Below, piece by piece: positions 17,312 through 25,431 of a DNA stretch of 64,000 nucleotides. The notes beneath the pieces are model-generated. The model had not been told where the DNA came from and searched no databases. It was given only the letters and a program-made list of their open reading frames with translations. The stretch covers positions 1-64,000 of the forward strand of contig JBDROF010000102.1 of assembly GCA_043810345.1 (NCBI GenBank), in the 5' to 3' direction. Position 1 is the first letter of the stretch; every line of letters starts with the position of its first letter. The stretch is from QYOJ01 sp043810345 (GTDB lineage: Bacteria > Bacteroidota > Bacteroidia > Bacteroidales > FEN-979). The position numbers were made by a program, and so were the translations under genes.

Positions 17312-17441
17312 GGTCAGTTTACAGTTGGCAGTTAGCAGTCTTCAGTCTTCAGTCTTCAGTCTTCAGTCTTCAGTCTTCAGTCTTCAGTCTTCAGTCCTCA
17401 GTCCTCAGTCCTCAGTCTCAATTCACGTCTCACGTCTCACG
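17312..17441. repeat. Heptamer tandem array (nnnCAGT / TCTCACG)
   Basis: Continuous 7-nt periodicity: GGTCAGT, TTACAGT, TGGCAGT, TAGCAGT, then eight exact CTTCAGT copies (17340-17395), three CCTCAGT copies, a 4-nt break, ATTCACG and two TCTCACG. It fills the whole spacer between the HhH gene and DUF2851. The last words recur at 60747-60781 and, on the opposite strand, at 48424-48444. Confidence 0.95.
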
Positions 17442-17446
17442 TTCTT

Positions 17447-18718
17447 TCATCTCAACAGCCTGGCTCCTATTCTGCACTCTAAACATCGTTTTTGGTCGCA
17501 ATACGAACTTTTCAGCTGTTTCAGCGCCTGTGTAAAAAGCGCATGGTTGACTGGCATACCGAGTTGTTCCCAGGAAGAGATCATGGAGTTTCTTTCCCCT
17601 GAGATCTCTTCCAGAAGTGCGAGAGCCCTTTCACGGAAGAAGACCAGGTTTTTTTCTGTTCCGTACAAAAAAAGCAATGGTACAATGCCGTTAATAAGTA
17701 ACAGGTGGATGGCTTTCGTCCCCAGGTTTTTCACCTGGAAGGTGGATATCCGGTCAAATGTAAAATGGGTATCCCAGTAGGAGCTGGCCGTTGCCTGCAG
17801 GGATTCCATCCAGAATGAAACCGGGAGGTTCTCCAGTAAACTTTCCGGAAATCCTGCTTTTCGATGAATGATAGAAGCGAGCTGACTGATCCGGATGGTA
17901 GGAAAATTGATGGGGCGTAACCGAAGGAATTTCCAGGTTCCCTTTTCCAAAGGCCTCAGGGAGTATTTATCCCGGTAAAAAAGGTAGGTCCGGAGAAGTT
18001 CTCTTGGGTAAGCCTCTGTAAACGAGGGGTCCAGTATTCCGGCCTGTCCGAACAACATGGCTTCGAGGATGGAAAGCTGGTCCCGGTGACGCAACAGTAA
18101 CCGGAGCGGGGCGGATCTGGCCAGGAGTTCGAATGGATGAGCATTGACCTTAGATCCTAAAGCCCCGGCAAGAACCTGGTATCCCACTTCATCCCAGTGG
18201 TTTTCTGAGAAGGCCAGCCACGTGGTGATCGTCTTAATCCTGGCTTGCAAACGTTCAACTACCAGGGCAGGTGCCCATAGCCTGAAAATGGTGGAGTCAA
18301 CTTCGGCAATAAGGTGTTGACAGGGGATCCATCGATGAGTCGAACGAAGTGTTTCATAGGTGGTGGTCAGGGCAACCGGATAGTTGTTCCTGACCTCCAA
18401 CACGGGAATGGGCTGATCACCGGCACCTATGACCTCCCTGTCGCAGGTATCCACCACATGGAGAATCACGTTGTGATAGGCAGGATCCTCCTGATGCCGA
18501 TGACGAAACCAATCGGAAGCCCGTAAATGAATCTCCACATTTCCGGCCCACAGCGTCTTTCCAACCTGAATCCGTGCATTAAGGAAATCGGGACCTCCGT
18601 CACGGTTATATTCTCCTGGCTGAATGATCACCACAGGTTCCCCTGCCACACAAAAAAGTGGGGCCTGCAGCAGCCGGAAACGCCACAGGTAGTGCAAAAG
18701 CTCTTCGGTCATCACCAT
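17447..18718 (-). CDS. DUF2851 family protein
   Basis: A 423-residue member of a Bacteroidota-wide family of unknown function. Characteristic: the N-terminal TEELLHYLWRFRLL, then IIQPGEYNRDGGPDFLNARI and GNVEIHLRASDW (about 40-85), and a C-terminal Cys-containing end (YCDQKRCLECRIG). No signal peptide is visible, so it is probably cytosolic. The start is either the first Met or the Met two codons later (MTEELL), which fits the family better. It is divergent from the coiled-coil/zapA operon. Confidence 0.85.
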   Translation of the reverse strand: MVMTEELLHYLWRFRLLQAPLFCVAGEPVVIIQPGEYNRDGGPDFLNARIQVGKTLWAGNVEIHLRASDWFRHRHQEDPAYHNVILHVVDTCDREVIGAGDQPIPVLEVRNNYPVALTTTYETLRSTHRWIPCQHLIAEVDSTIFRLWAPALVVERLQARIKTITTWLAFSENHWDEVGYQVLAGALGSKVNAHPFELLARSAPLRLLLRHRDQLSILEAMLFGQAGILDPSFTEAYPRELLRTYLFYRDKYSLRPLEKGTWKFLRLRPINFPTIRISQLASIIHRKAGFPESLLENLPVSFWMESLQATASSYWDTHFTFDRISTFQVKNLGTKAIHLLLINGIVPLLFLYGTEKNLVFFRERALALLEEISGERNSMISSWEQLGMPVNHALFTQALKQLKSSYCDQKRCLECRIGARLLR

Positions 18719-18801
18719 GACTCATCCTATTTTAAAACCATTAATCGGGTTTCCCCATAAAAGGTTATATGTCCTAAGAAAAAAAAATCGGATAAATGGA
18801 C

Positions 18802-18832
18802 TTGCATCCGGTGATTCAAACAAGTATATTTG
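18802..18832 (+). promoter_or_regulatory. Promoter of the coiled-coil/zapA operon
   Basis: TTG at 18802-18804, a 20-nt spacer, then TATATTTG at 18825-18832. This matches the Bacteroidota housekeeping promoter and lies 27 nt before the chosen ATG. Confidence 0.7.
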
Positions 18833-18859
18833 CAATACCAACGCAGGGGAAGTTTCGCC

Positions 18860-19147
18860 ATGGCAGATGTGGAAACGCTTGTTTCAGGCATTGACTACAA
18901 AGTGCATAAGCTGATTGACCGGTTACAGAGCCTGCAGAAGGAGAATGAACAGTATAGAAAAGAGATTCATGAATTAAACCAGATAACCCAAAGACAAAAC
19001 CAAACCATCGAAGAATCAGAGAAAAAGATAAACCTTATTAAAACAACAAGAAACTTAGAACTAAAAGAAGGGACGGTTGAAGCGAAAGCAACAATCAATG
19101 AGCTTTTGCGGGAGATCGATAAATGTATAGGACTCTTGAACAGGTGA
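18860..19147 (+). CDS. Small coiled-coil protein upstream of zapA
   Basis: A 95-residue protein, starting MADVETLVSGIDYKVH. It is almost entirely heptad-type coiled coil (about 12-70; KLIDRLQSLQKENEQYRK and so on). The gene is preserved immediately upstream of zapA in many Bacteroidota; by size, coiled-coil content and position it could be a ZapB-like partner in Z-ring assembly, but this is inferred. A start ten codons upstream is open but would leave too little room after the promoter. The spacer to zapA is 19 nt. Confidence 0.75.
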   Translation: MADVETLVSGIDYKVHKLIDRLQSLQKENEQYRKEIHELNQITQRQNQTIEESEKKINLIKTTRNLELKEGTVEAKATINELLREIDKCIGLLNR

Positions 19148-19166
19148 ATATAGTACTGTATAGCTA

Positions 19167-19457
19167 ATGAACGAGTTGACGATTTCAGTAAAAATTGCAG
19201 ACAGACCCTATAAACTAGTCATCGCAGAGAACCACGAAGGGTTGTTCAGACAGGCAGCAGAATTGATTGAGAAGCGAATGACAGATTACTCGGGCAGCTA
19301 TGCATACAAAGACAAACAGGATTTGCTGGCCATGGTGGCTCTTGAATATGCAACCAACTATCTGCAAGATGAACATATGCTTTCGGAGCATGGACAAGAT
19401 CAGGAACTGAAGCTAGCGAAGATTGATAAACTTTTAACAGAATACCTGGCAGGATAA
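19167..19457 (+). CDS. zapA: Cell division protein ZapA
   Basis: A 96-residue ZapA. It has the N-terminal beta-hairpin dimer domain (LTISVKIADRPYKLVIAENHE), the FRQAAELIEKRM helix, and a C-terminal helical tail with the ALEYATNYL segment. ZapA promotes FtsZ protofilament bundling at mid-cell. Length and motif order are normal. It is second in a two-gene operon, and a structured non-coding stretch followed by rny comes next, an arrangement recalling zapA-ssrS linkage in other bacteria. Confidence 0.9.
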   Translation: MNELTISVKIADRPYKLVIAENHEGLFRQAAELIEKRMTDYSGSYAYKDKQDLLAMVALEYATNYLQDEHMLSEHGQDQELKLAKIDKLLTEYLAG

Positions 19458-19499
19458 GCCTTTTCGTTCTTTGAAAAACAACGATTTACCCGCATTAAT

Positions 19500-19725
19500 C
19501 CCAGCAGTTTGTAAACCTAACATTACAAATATTAGGGCGACGCTCAATGGCACGTAGGACAGGCCTCTTTTACTCGCTGTAAGGGAAGATTCCGGCACGC
19601 CGGGATCATCCCTTACAGCGAGGATTCCGGTACACCGGGACGGTGGAAGTTCGAAATGACTGGCAGCCCTATTCATGTTTATCCGAGGTTTATCATTACC
19701 TCATGGGATAGTGCGGGTTTTTTTT
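19500..19725 (+). ncRNA. Structured non-coding RNA candidate (possible 6S RNA)
   Basis: The 310-nt zapA-rny gap has no open frame but strong structure. A 14-bp stem (CTCGCTGTAAGGGA, 19573-19586, with TCCCTTACAGCGAG, 19609-19622) is capped by a 9-bp GATTCCGGC/GCCGGGATC hairpin. A related smaller hairpin (TCCGGT/ACCGGGA) follows. AGGGC near 19531 can close with GCCCT near 19668. The end has a GAGGT/ACCTC stem and an eight-T run (19718-19725). The position next to zapA suggests 6S RNA (ssrS), but I cannot confirm the 6S consensus, and the long near-perfect hairpin could instead be an inserted palindromic repeat. Confidence 0.45.
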
Positions 19726-19766
19726 CAACCTCCCTCCACAATTATAAACCTAAAAACTGAACAGCT

Positions 19767-21308
19767 ATGGAAATAATGATATATATTATTGTGGGTGTGG
19801 CTGGCGTCATTGTTGGCGGGCTGATTACAGGAACCATCCTGAGCAAAGCACTGGAACGGAAACGTGATGCCCTCCTCAAAGAGGCTATGGACAAAGCCGA
19901 AGTCATCAAAAAAGAGAAGATCCTTCAGGCCAGGGAAAAGTTCCTGCAGTTGAAATCGGAGCACGAAAAATACATCAGCGAGAAAAATGAGGAGTTGGGT
20001 AAAAGTGAAAACCGTTTCAAGCAGAAGGAGTCGGCCCTGAACCAACGGATTGAGGAGTTCTCCAGAAAACAGAAAGAGGCAGCTACCATCAAACAGAACC
20101 TTATGACCCAAGTGGAGATCGTCAATAAGAAACAGACCGATCTCGATAAAACCATCACTCAACAGATTGATAAACTTGAATCCATTGCCAATCTCTCTGC
20201 TGCAGAGGCAAAAGAACAGTTGATTGAAACCCTCAAAGAGGAGGCCAAATCAGAAGCATTGATGCATGTTAAAGACATTGTGGATGAAGCGCGACTGACA
20301 GCCAACACTGAAGCCAAGAAGATCATCATAGAAACCATCCAGCGAACAGCCAGTGAACATGCAATTGAAAATACGGTGGCGGTGTTCAACATCGATAATG
20401 AAGAGATCAAGGGGCGGATCATCGGACGCGAAGGACGAAATATCCGGACCCTGGAATCCCTGACCGGGATTGAGATCATCATCGACGATTCCCCGGATGC
20501 CATCATTCTCTCCGGATTCGATCCTATTCGCAGGGAAATTGCCCGTCAATCGCTCCATAAGCTGGTGACCGACGGACGGATCCACCCCGCCCGTATTGAA
20601 GAGGTGGTGGCTAAAACCAAAAAACAGATTGAACAGGAGATCATTGAGAACGGAAAACGGGTTTGCATCGACCTGGGGATCCACAACCTCCATCATGAGC
20701 TGATCCGGATGATTGGCCGGATGAAATACCGCTCTTCCTATGGCCAGAACCTGCTTCAGCACTCTATCGAAGTAGCTAAACTCAGCGCTACCATGTCGGC
20801 CGAGCTCGGGTTGAACCCCAAAATGGCGAAACGTGCAGGATTGCTCCACGATATCGGCAAGGTGCCCGATAACGAGCCAGAGCTCCCCCATGCGATCCTG
20901 GGGATGAACCTGGCGGAGAAGTTCAAAGAGAAACCCGAGATCATCAACGCGATCGGAGCCCACCACGATGAGATTGAGATGGACAACCTGATCTCCCCCA
21001 TCATTCAGGTTTGTGATGCGATTTCGGGAGCCCGTCCGGGAGCCCGCAGGGAAGTTGTGGATGCTTACATCGAACGGCTGAAACACCTGGAAGAGCTGGC
21101 GCTCAGTTACCCAGGCGTCGTAAAAACATACGCTATTCAGGCAGGCCGCGAACTTCGTGTCATCGTAGGTGCCGACAAAGTATCAGATGCCGATGCAGAC
21201 CAGCTGGCCTTTGACCTGTCGAAAAAAATCCAGACCGAGATGACCTATCCCGGCCAGATCAAAATCACCGTGATACGGGAAACCAGGGCTATCAGCTACG
21301 CGAAGTAG
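19767..21308 (+). CDS. rny: Ribonuclease Y
   Basis: A 513-residue membrane-anchored endoribonuclease that initiates mRNA decay. Domains: an N-terminal membrane helix (1-25), a long coiled coil (about 28-170), a KH domain (about 205-260; IIGREGRNIRTLESLTGIEIIIDD), and an HD domain (about 325-420) with metal ligands in LLHDIGK and IGAHHDE. Length is normal. It is the first gene after the putative small RNA and its T-run terminator. It ends in TAG, which shows that TAG acts as an ordinary stop in this genome. Confidence 0.95.
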   Translation: MEIMIYIIVGVAGVIVGGLITGTILSKALERKRDALLKEAMDKAEVIKKEKILQAREKFLQLKSEHEKYISEKNEELGKSENRFKQKESALNQRIEEFSRKQKEAATIKQNLMTQVEIVNKKQTDLDKTITQQIDKLESIANLSAAEAKEQLIETLKEEAKSEALMHVKDIVDEARLTANTEAKKIIIETIQRTASEHAIENTVAVFNIDNEEIKGRIIGREGRNIRTLESLTGIEIIIDDSPDAIILSGFDPIRREIARQSLHKLVTDGRIHPARIEEVVAKTKKQIEQEIIENGKRVCIDLGIHNLHHELIRMIGRMKYRSSYGQNLLQHSIEVAKLSATMSAELGLNPKMAKRAGLLHDIGKVPDNEPELPHAILGMNLAEKFKEKPEIINAIGAHHDEIEMDNLISPIIQVCDAISGARPGARREVVDAYIERLKHLEELALSYPGVVKTYAIQAGRELRVIVGADKVSDADADQLAFDLSKKIQTEMTYPGQIKITVIRETRAISYAK

Positions 21309-21361
21309 CATCATTTTATGGATACATCCGAAAAGAAAATTTAATCAAACATCGAATAATC

Positions 21362-21466
21362 ATGGACATTACTGAAAACGTTCTGAAAACGCTGGTACAG
21401 GTTAAAAAGCTGAAAAAAGAAGATAAGCTCACCTCCCCGAAAAATTGCTACTACCAGCCAAAATAA
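21362..21466 (+). pseudogene. Mini-ORF, internally deleted wHTH protein remnant
   Basis: A 34-codon frame: MDITENVLKTLVQ joined to VKKLKKEDKLTSPKNCYYQPK. Its two ends resemble the start (MDITE-VLKTL) and end (KKLK-G-L-SPK-CYY) of a ~60-residue winged-HTH protein family that I recall from Bacteroidota. The central helices are missing, so this is probably an in-frame deletion derivative. It follows rny by 53 nt on the same strand and ends 11 nt before the convergent DUF456 stop. It could instead be a real short protein. Confidence 0.4.
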
Positions 21467-21476
21467 GCACTTGAGT

Positions 21477-21953
21477 TTAGACCAGGGCACTGATAAAGTA
21501 ATAGACAAAGATCAGGGAAAGTGCCAGTTTCATAAAGGTTCCGGCCAGAAATCCCAGGAAGGAGCCCAACGCCGCTTTGAAGGCTTCTCCCGACTGTTTT
21601 CCAGCTAACATTTCTCCAACCAAGGCACCCAGAAACGGTCCAACGATGATCCCTATAGGAGGCAGGAAAAAAATGCCTATGAAGACCCCGAAAACAGCTC
21701 CCCACTGCCCCTTCCTGGTGCCACCGAAAACTTTGGTTCCGTAAGCAGGAACCACATAATCGAGAATCACGATAGCAGCCGTGACAATCGCCCATATTAC
21801 CAAAAAACGGACGGTGAACGGATGATAGGAGGAAAACTGCAGCAACAACAATGATAGATACGATAGCGGAGGTCCCGGCAATACCGGAATAAAACTCCCA
21901 GCAATCCCGAGAATCAGAAGAACAATGCCGATGGTGATGAGGAGGGGATCCAT
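21477..21953 (-). CDS. DUF456 family membrane protein
   Basis: A 158-residue integral membrane protein with four or five glycine-rich helices. Features typical of DUF456: SFIPVLPGPPLSYLSLL near residue 25 and the FLPPIGIIVGPFLGALVGE segment around 96-115. Function unknown. Length is normal. It is convergent with rny and divergent from tRNA-Asp. Confidence 0.85.
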   Translation of the reverse strand: MDPLLITIGIVLLILGIAGSFIPVLPGPPLSYLSLLLLQFSSYHPFTVRFLVIWAIVTAAIVILDYVVPAYGTKVFGGTRKGQWGAVFGVFIGIFFLPPIGIIVGPFLGALVGEMLAGKQSGEAFKAALGSFLGFLAGTFMKLALSLIFVYYFISALV

Positions 21954-21965
21954 GACAAAAGTTTA

Positions 21966-21995
21966 TTGCAAAGTAAAAAAAAAGAATTAAATTTG
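21966..21995 (+). promoter_or_regulatory. tRNA-Asp promoter
   Basis: TTG at 21966-21968, a 19-nt spacer, and TAAATTTG at 21988-21995, followed by CACC, 14 nt before the tRNA. This full consensus match supports the -7 elements read upstream of tRNA-Val and tRNA-Ser. Confidence 0.75.
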
Positions 21996-22009
21996 CACCT
22001 CGAATTTCC

Positions 22010-22083
22010 GGTCTGGTAGTTCAGTTGGTTAGAATGCCGCCCTGTCACGGCGGAGGTCGCGAGTTCGAGTCTCGTCCAGACCG
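22010..22083 (+). tRNA. tRNA-Asp (GTC)
   Basis: A complete 74-nt cloverleaf. Acceptor GGTCTGG/CCAGACC, anticodon loop CTGTCAC with GTC, T loop TTCGAGT, discriminator G as required for aspartate. CCA is not encoded. Confidence 0.95.
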
Positions 22084-22084
22084 C

Positions 22085-22120
22085 AACAGTAGGGGCAATT
22101 CATGAATTGCCCCTACTGTT
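22085..22120. repeat. Perfect 36-bp palindrome (REP-like), copy 1
   Basis: A fully self-complementary sequence with the core GGGGCAATTCATGAATTGCCCC, flanked by AACAGTA and TACTGTT. It begins 2 nt after tRNA-Asp and is followed by TTTTTA, so it can also serve as the tRNA terminator. A second copy with one extra G lies at 30276-30304. Confidence 0.95.
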
Positions 22121-22143
22121 TTTATTCCCCTGTTTTTATTCCC
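22116..22143 (+). repeat. Two tandem 14-nt repeats
   Basis: CTGTTTTTATTCCC occurs twice in direct tandem, and a third CTGT follows at 22144. Fourteen is twice seven, in line with the heptamer arrays elsewhere in the window. Confidence 0.9.
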
Positions 22144-22194
22144 CTGTCACGGGGTCCCAAGTCCTCGGGACGAGTTCGAGTCTCGATTGCCGCG
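22138..22194 (+). pseudogene. tRNA-Asp-like 3'-half fragment
   Basis: Downstream of tRNA-Asp a second anticodon-loop string CTGTCAC is framed by C-rich and G-rich arms. After a longer variable region (CCAAGTCCTCGGGA) comes a T-arm (CGAG, TTCGAGT, CTCG) and a GCCGCG end. There is no 5' half and no matching acceptor. It looks like a decayed partial duplication, or an old attachment site at the tRNA 3' end. Confidence 0.45.
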
Positions 22195-22221
22195 AAAAGT
22201 AAGAATGAACCTCTCCTCCCA

Positions 22222-24357
22222 TCAAAACCTGAGTGCCGAGTTGATGAGGGTATAGGCCCCCTCCTCCAACACGCTATAACAAGGGACTCCCAGTTCCTTC
22301 GCTTGCTCCTTCCACCTCCGTGCGTTGTACCACGAGTTTGTGGGATCGATGACAATCTGAGCAGGATGGAAATGACGAACAATCTTTTCCACGCTTACTT
22401 CCGGATTCTTCCTGATAATGACCAGGTCCACCTTCAGCGAGTCAGTCAGTGATGATGGTAAGCTGGTTGAAACAATCGCCATTCTGAGGTCAGTGAACTG
22501 AAGAAAGTTCCCTTTCCTGCTCAGGAAACCGAATTCACGAAGATGGACTGGGGACAGACCGTGATTGTCTGCCAGGTAAGTAGTATATGATCTGCGTATC
22601 CCTTCTGCTGCGTTGAAGGTAGCTAATACCTCCCTGGCATAGGGTTCCTGGCAGGTTGCCCTGAAGTCCTTCATGCATACCATGTTCCGGCCTGTCACAA
22701 ACGCATACTGAGAAGCCCCCTTCACCTGGAACACTACGATCATGCTGCGTTTGATACGCAGGGAATCGCTGTACAGGCCGTGAACCGACAGGATGATAAG
22801 GAGCATGAAAAGAGTATAGAGCCAGGCAATCTTCCGGGAGAAGAGAAAACAACCAATCGACAGCAGCACCATATAAATAAGAAAGGTGTCCGGCAACGAT
22901 GGGTAGATACCTGTGGAGACAGAACCGGGCAGGGCTTCGATGAACCGGATGGTGGAGTTCATGAATCCGACGGTGAAAGAGAGTCCTTTTGCGAGAAGCA
23001 CAGAGAGCGCTGGAAACGGACTGAGCACAAGCACCCCGATCCCGCTATAGATCACCAGGCTGGTCAGCGGAAGCACCACTACGTTGGTCAGGATGAAATA
23101 GTTCGGGAACTGATGGAAAGCATACAGTGCCAGCGGGAAGGTAGCGATTTGCGCCGAAACCGAGACCGCAATCAATCCCCATAAACGGGCCTCGATCCAT
23201 CCGGTGACCGGGATCAGGTTAAATAAAGGCCTGTAAAGGAAGAGGATCCCTGCCACAGCCAGGTAGGAGAACTGAAATCCAATGTGGAGGATCAGGGAAG
23301 GGTCAATCACGAGCATGATAAACATGGCTCCACCAACCACGTTCAGCGAGTCAGGCTTCCGTTTGGCTGTTCTCCCCAGGATCACCAGGCTGAGCATCAG
23401 GGCTGCCCGAAATACAGGTGGCGATAATCCCGTGACCATGGCATAGCTCCAGATCATCAGGATCATCAATAACGCCTTGATTTTTGGTCCGTGAGTACAC
23501 CGGTTGAGAAATGCAAGTACGGTTTCCAGAAAAAGAAAAATGATCCCTACATGCATCCCCGATACGGCCAGGATGTGCATGGCGCCGCTGGCAGCGAACC
23601 CTTTTCTCAGATCTTTGCCAATTTCTCCGGTATATCCAAGCAGGATGGCAGAGGCTACCGCAAACTCCTCCCTTTGCAGGGAATGATCCCGTAATATCTT
23701 TAATAACCGGTCACGAAGTGTAAAAGCCAGACGCCTGACTGAATTGGATTCAGGAATTTCGCCACGTTTCCAGTCGGTTGACCGTACCCAGCCCTGACTG
23801 AACACCCCTTTCCTTCCATAATATCCAGCGGGATCGAAGCCATATGGATTGGATTCGTCCTGAACAGGTTTCAACGAAGTTGACACAAGGATCCAATCAC
23901 CAAACTGGAGAGCCAGAGCGTTGGAATCCTTCTCCAGGAATAACAATGCCTTTCCTTCTCTGATAAGTGCATTTGTATTGGAGTCCGGTTCATACCTGCA
24001 TACGATCAACTTTACGGTTTTGGATGTAACACGCGGTGGTTCAAGAATCTCAGCCGGAAACTGGGAATTGCCCACTGCCCACTGCCCCCTGCCAACTGAT
24101 CTCTCTCGGTGGCTTTGTACAGTGAATACTCCCAAACACAACATCAACAGGCAAACGGTAAAGCCCGGGACCCATCGCAGTCTGAATGGAAGTTTTCCGA
24201 TCAGTGTAAACAGGAGTAAAAGTCCGGAAAGAAATCCGCCAATCCCAATGAGTACGGGATTATCAGCCTGCCACTCCGGCTTCATCAGGGCATAGATCAC
24301 CCCGCCCAGAAACGGGATCAGGAGTCGGATTAACGGAAAGGGTCTCCAGGGATTCAC
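22222..24357 (-). CDS. comEC: ComEC/Rec2-type DNA uptake channel protein
   Basis: A 711-residue polytopic membrane protein. An N-terminal DUF4131-like region (about 1-200) is followed by the competence domain (about 230-500) with AVSGMHVGIIFLF and FQFSYLAVAGIL. ComEC forms the inner-membrane channel for single-stranded DNA in natural transformation. The C-terminal ~150 residues lack the metallo-beta-lactamase motif HxHxDH of full ComEC, as in many Bacteroidota. Residues about 87-98 are encoded by four heptamers of the GCCCACT type (24063-24097), an in-frame repeat insertion in a loop after the second or third helix. The gene is otherwise intact. Confidence 0.85.
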   Translation of the reverse strand: MNPWRPFPLIRLLIPFLGGVIYALMKPEWQADNPVLIGIGGFLSGLLLLFTLIGKLPFRLRWVPGFTVCLLMLCLGVFTVQSHRERSVGRGQWAVGNSQFPAEILEPPRVTSKTVKLIVCRYEPDSNTNALIREGKALLFLEKDSNALALQFGDWILVSTSLKPVQDESNPYGFDPAGYYGRKGVFSQGWVRSTDWKRGEIPESNSVRRLAFTLRDRLLKILRDHSLQREEFAVASAILLGYTGEIGKDLRKGFAASGAMHILAVSGMHVGIIFLFLETVLAFLNRCTHGPKIKALLMILMIWSYAMVTGLSPPVFRAALMLSLVILGRTAKRKPDSLNVVGGAMFIMLVIDPSLILHIGFQFSYLAVAGILFLYRPLFNLIPVTGWIEARLWGLIAVSVSAQIATFPLALYAFHQFPNYFILTNVVVLPLTSLVIYSGIGVLVLSPFPALSVLLAKGLSFTVGFMNSTIRFIEALPGSVSTGIYPSLPDTFLIYMVLLSIGCFLFSRKIAWLYTLFMLLIILSVHGLYSDSLRIKRSMIVVFQVKGASQYAFVTGRNMVCMKDFRATCQEPYAREVLATFNAAEGIRRSYTTYLADNHGLSPVHLREFGFLSRKGNFLQFTDLRMAIVSTSLPSSLTDSLKVDLVIIRKNPEVSVEKIVRHFHPAQIVIDPTNSWYNARRWKEQAKELGVPCYSVLEEGAYTLINSALRF
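24063..24097. repeat. Heptamer array inside comEC
   Basis: GGGAATT, GCCCACT, GCCCACT, GCCCCCT and GCCAACT lie in unbroken 7-nt phase within the comEC coding sequence. The reverse complement words (AGTGGGC, AGTTGGC) match the vocabulary of the intergenic arrays at 17326 and 60733. Confidence 0.85.
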
Positions 24358-24453
24358 AGGGTCCTGACTTTTCTCTTATCCCATTAATCCGGAAAAGATA
24401 GAAAAGGTAATACCTCAGTGATCATAAAATTTTCGACTATTCCCGTGGAAGAT

Positions 24454-25404
24454 CTATTTACAGTTCTTGATGATGAGATCACGCGACGCCTCAATGCCGA
24501 ATAAGAGCGCTTTGTGCCAGTCGGAGCAGGCCCCTTCGGTATCCTCCAGATAAAAACGAACCCGTCCCCTGTTGTTGTATGCATCAGCATATTGCGGGTC
24601 CAGTTCAATCGCACGATTAAAATCCTTCAGGGCCCCGTTGTAATCCTTCAACATCATCCTGGCCGCAGCCCGGTTGTTGTAAATCTTCTTGTTGTCTGGA
24701 TTCCGTTTAACAGCTACGTCGTAATCCTCGAGCGCCCCTTTGAAATCGCGTAGGTAATGCCGCATCATGGCTCTGTTGATTAATGCATCAGGAAAAAGGG
24801 AATCGCACCGGATCACCTGGGAATAATTCTCCAGTGCACACTGGAAATCCTGCCGCATGAAACAGAGAGCTGCCATATAATTAAAGGCCATTGCGTTGAC
24901 CTGGATCATATCAAGGTATTGTTTTAAATCAGCTTCTGCGCCGGTGTAGTCTTGCATCTCAAAGCGGGCAACTCCAAGCCCGAAGACGGCTTCTATGCTA
25001 GCCGGAGCAAGCCGAAGTGTCTCGGTAAAATCCTGTAGAGCAAGAGGGTATTTCCCTGACCACAGGTATGCAAAACCCCGTTTCATATATGAATTAGCGT
25101 TCTCTGCCAAGGCAATGGAAGCCGTAAAATCTTTAATGCTTCCTTCGTAATCTCCTAATTTTCCTTTCTTTGATCCTTCTGTAAAGAGCTGCTGGGCCTG
25201 TTTTTCATCCTCCGTCAGCTCCTTCCTTGGGGGGAAAATAGTCGTTGGCATGGTATCGGTACCCATCAGACTGATCCACCGCCCTGTCACCTCTTTTTTC
25301 GGTTTCTCACCTGTTCCCGTCTCCTGGGCAAAAAGGGATGATGTAAAAATAATTCCAATAAAAAGGAGGGGAAGCCAAATCCTGAATATAGATGTAATCT
25401 TCAT
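24454..25404 (-). CDS. Secreted TPR-repeat protein
   Basis: A 316-residue protein with an N-terminal signal peptide (about 1-26, ending SLFAQ) and about seven TPR units from residue 66 onward. Examples are AYLWSGKYPLALQDFTETLRLAPA, DFKGALEDYDVAVKRNPDN and DYNGALKDFNRAIELDPQYADAYNNRG. TPRs mediate protein-protein contacts; the partner is unknown. It is upstream of comEC on the same strand with a 96-nt gap and follows lpxB by 27 nt, so it may be part of the same transcript. Confidence 0.8.
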   Translation of the reverse strand: MKITSIFRIWLPLLFIGIIFTSSLFAQETGTGEKPKKEVTGRWISLMGTDTMPTTIFPPRKELTEDEKQAQQLFTEGSKKGKLGDYEGSIKDFTASIALAENANSYMKRGFAYLWSGKYPLALQDFTETLRLAPASIEAVFGLGVARFEMQDYTGAEADLKQYLDMIQVNAMAFNYMAALCFMRQDFQCALENYSQVIRCDSLFPDALINRAMMRHYLRDFKGALEDYDVAVKRNPDNKKIYNNRAAARMMLKDYNGALKDFNRAIELDPQYADAYNNRGRVRFYLEDTEGACSDWHKALLFGIEASRDLIIKNCK

Positions 25405-25431
25405 TGGTTTTTTCTTTTTGTATAGTTTAAC

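Noticed and set aside
17340..17416. Possible CRISPR array
   Set aside because: Units are 7 nt in direct tandem without spacers, and no cas genes are near.
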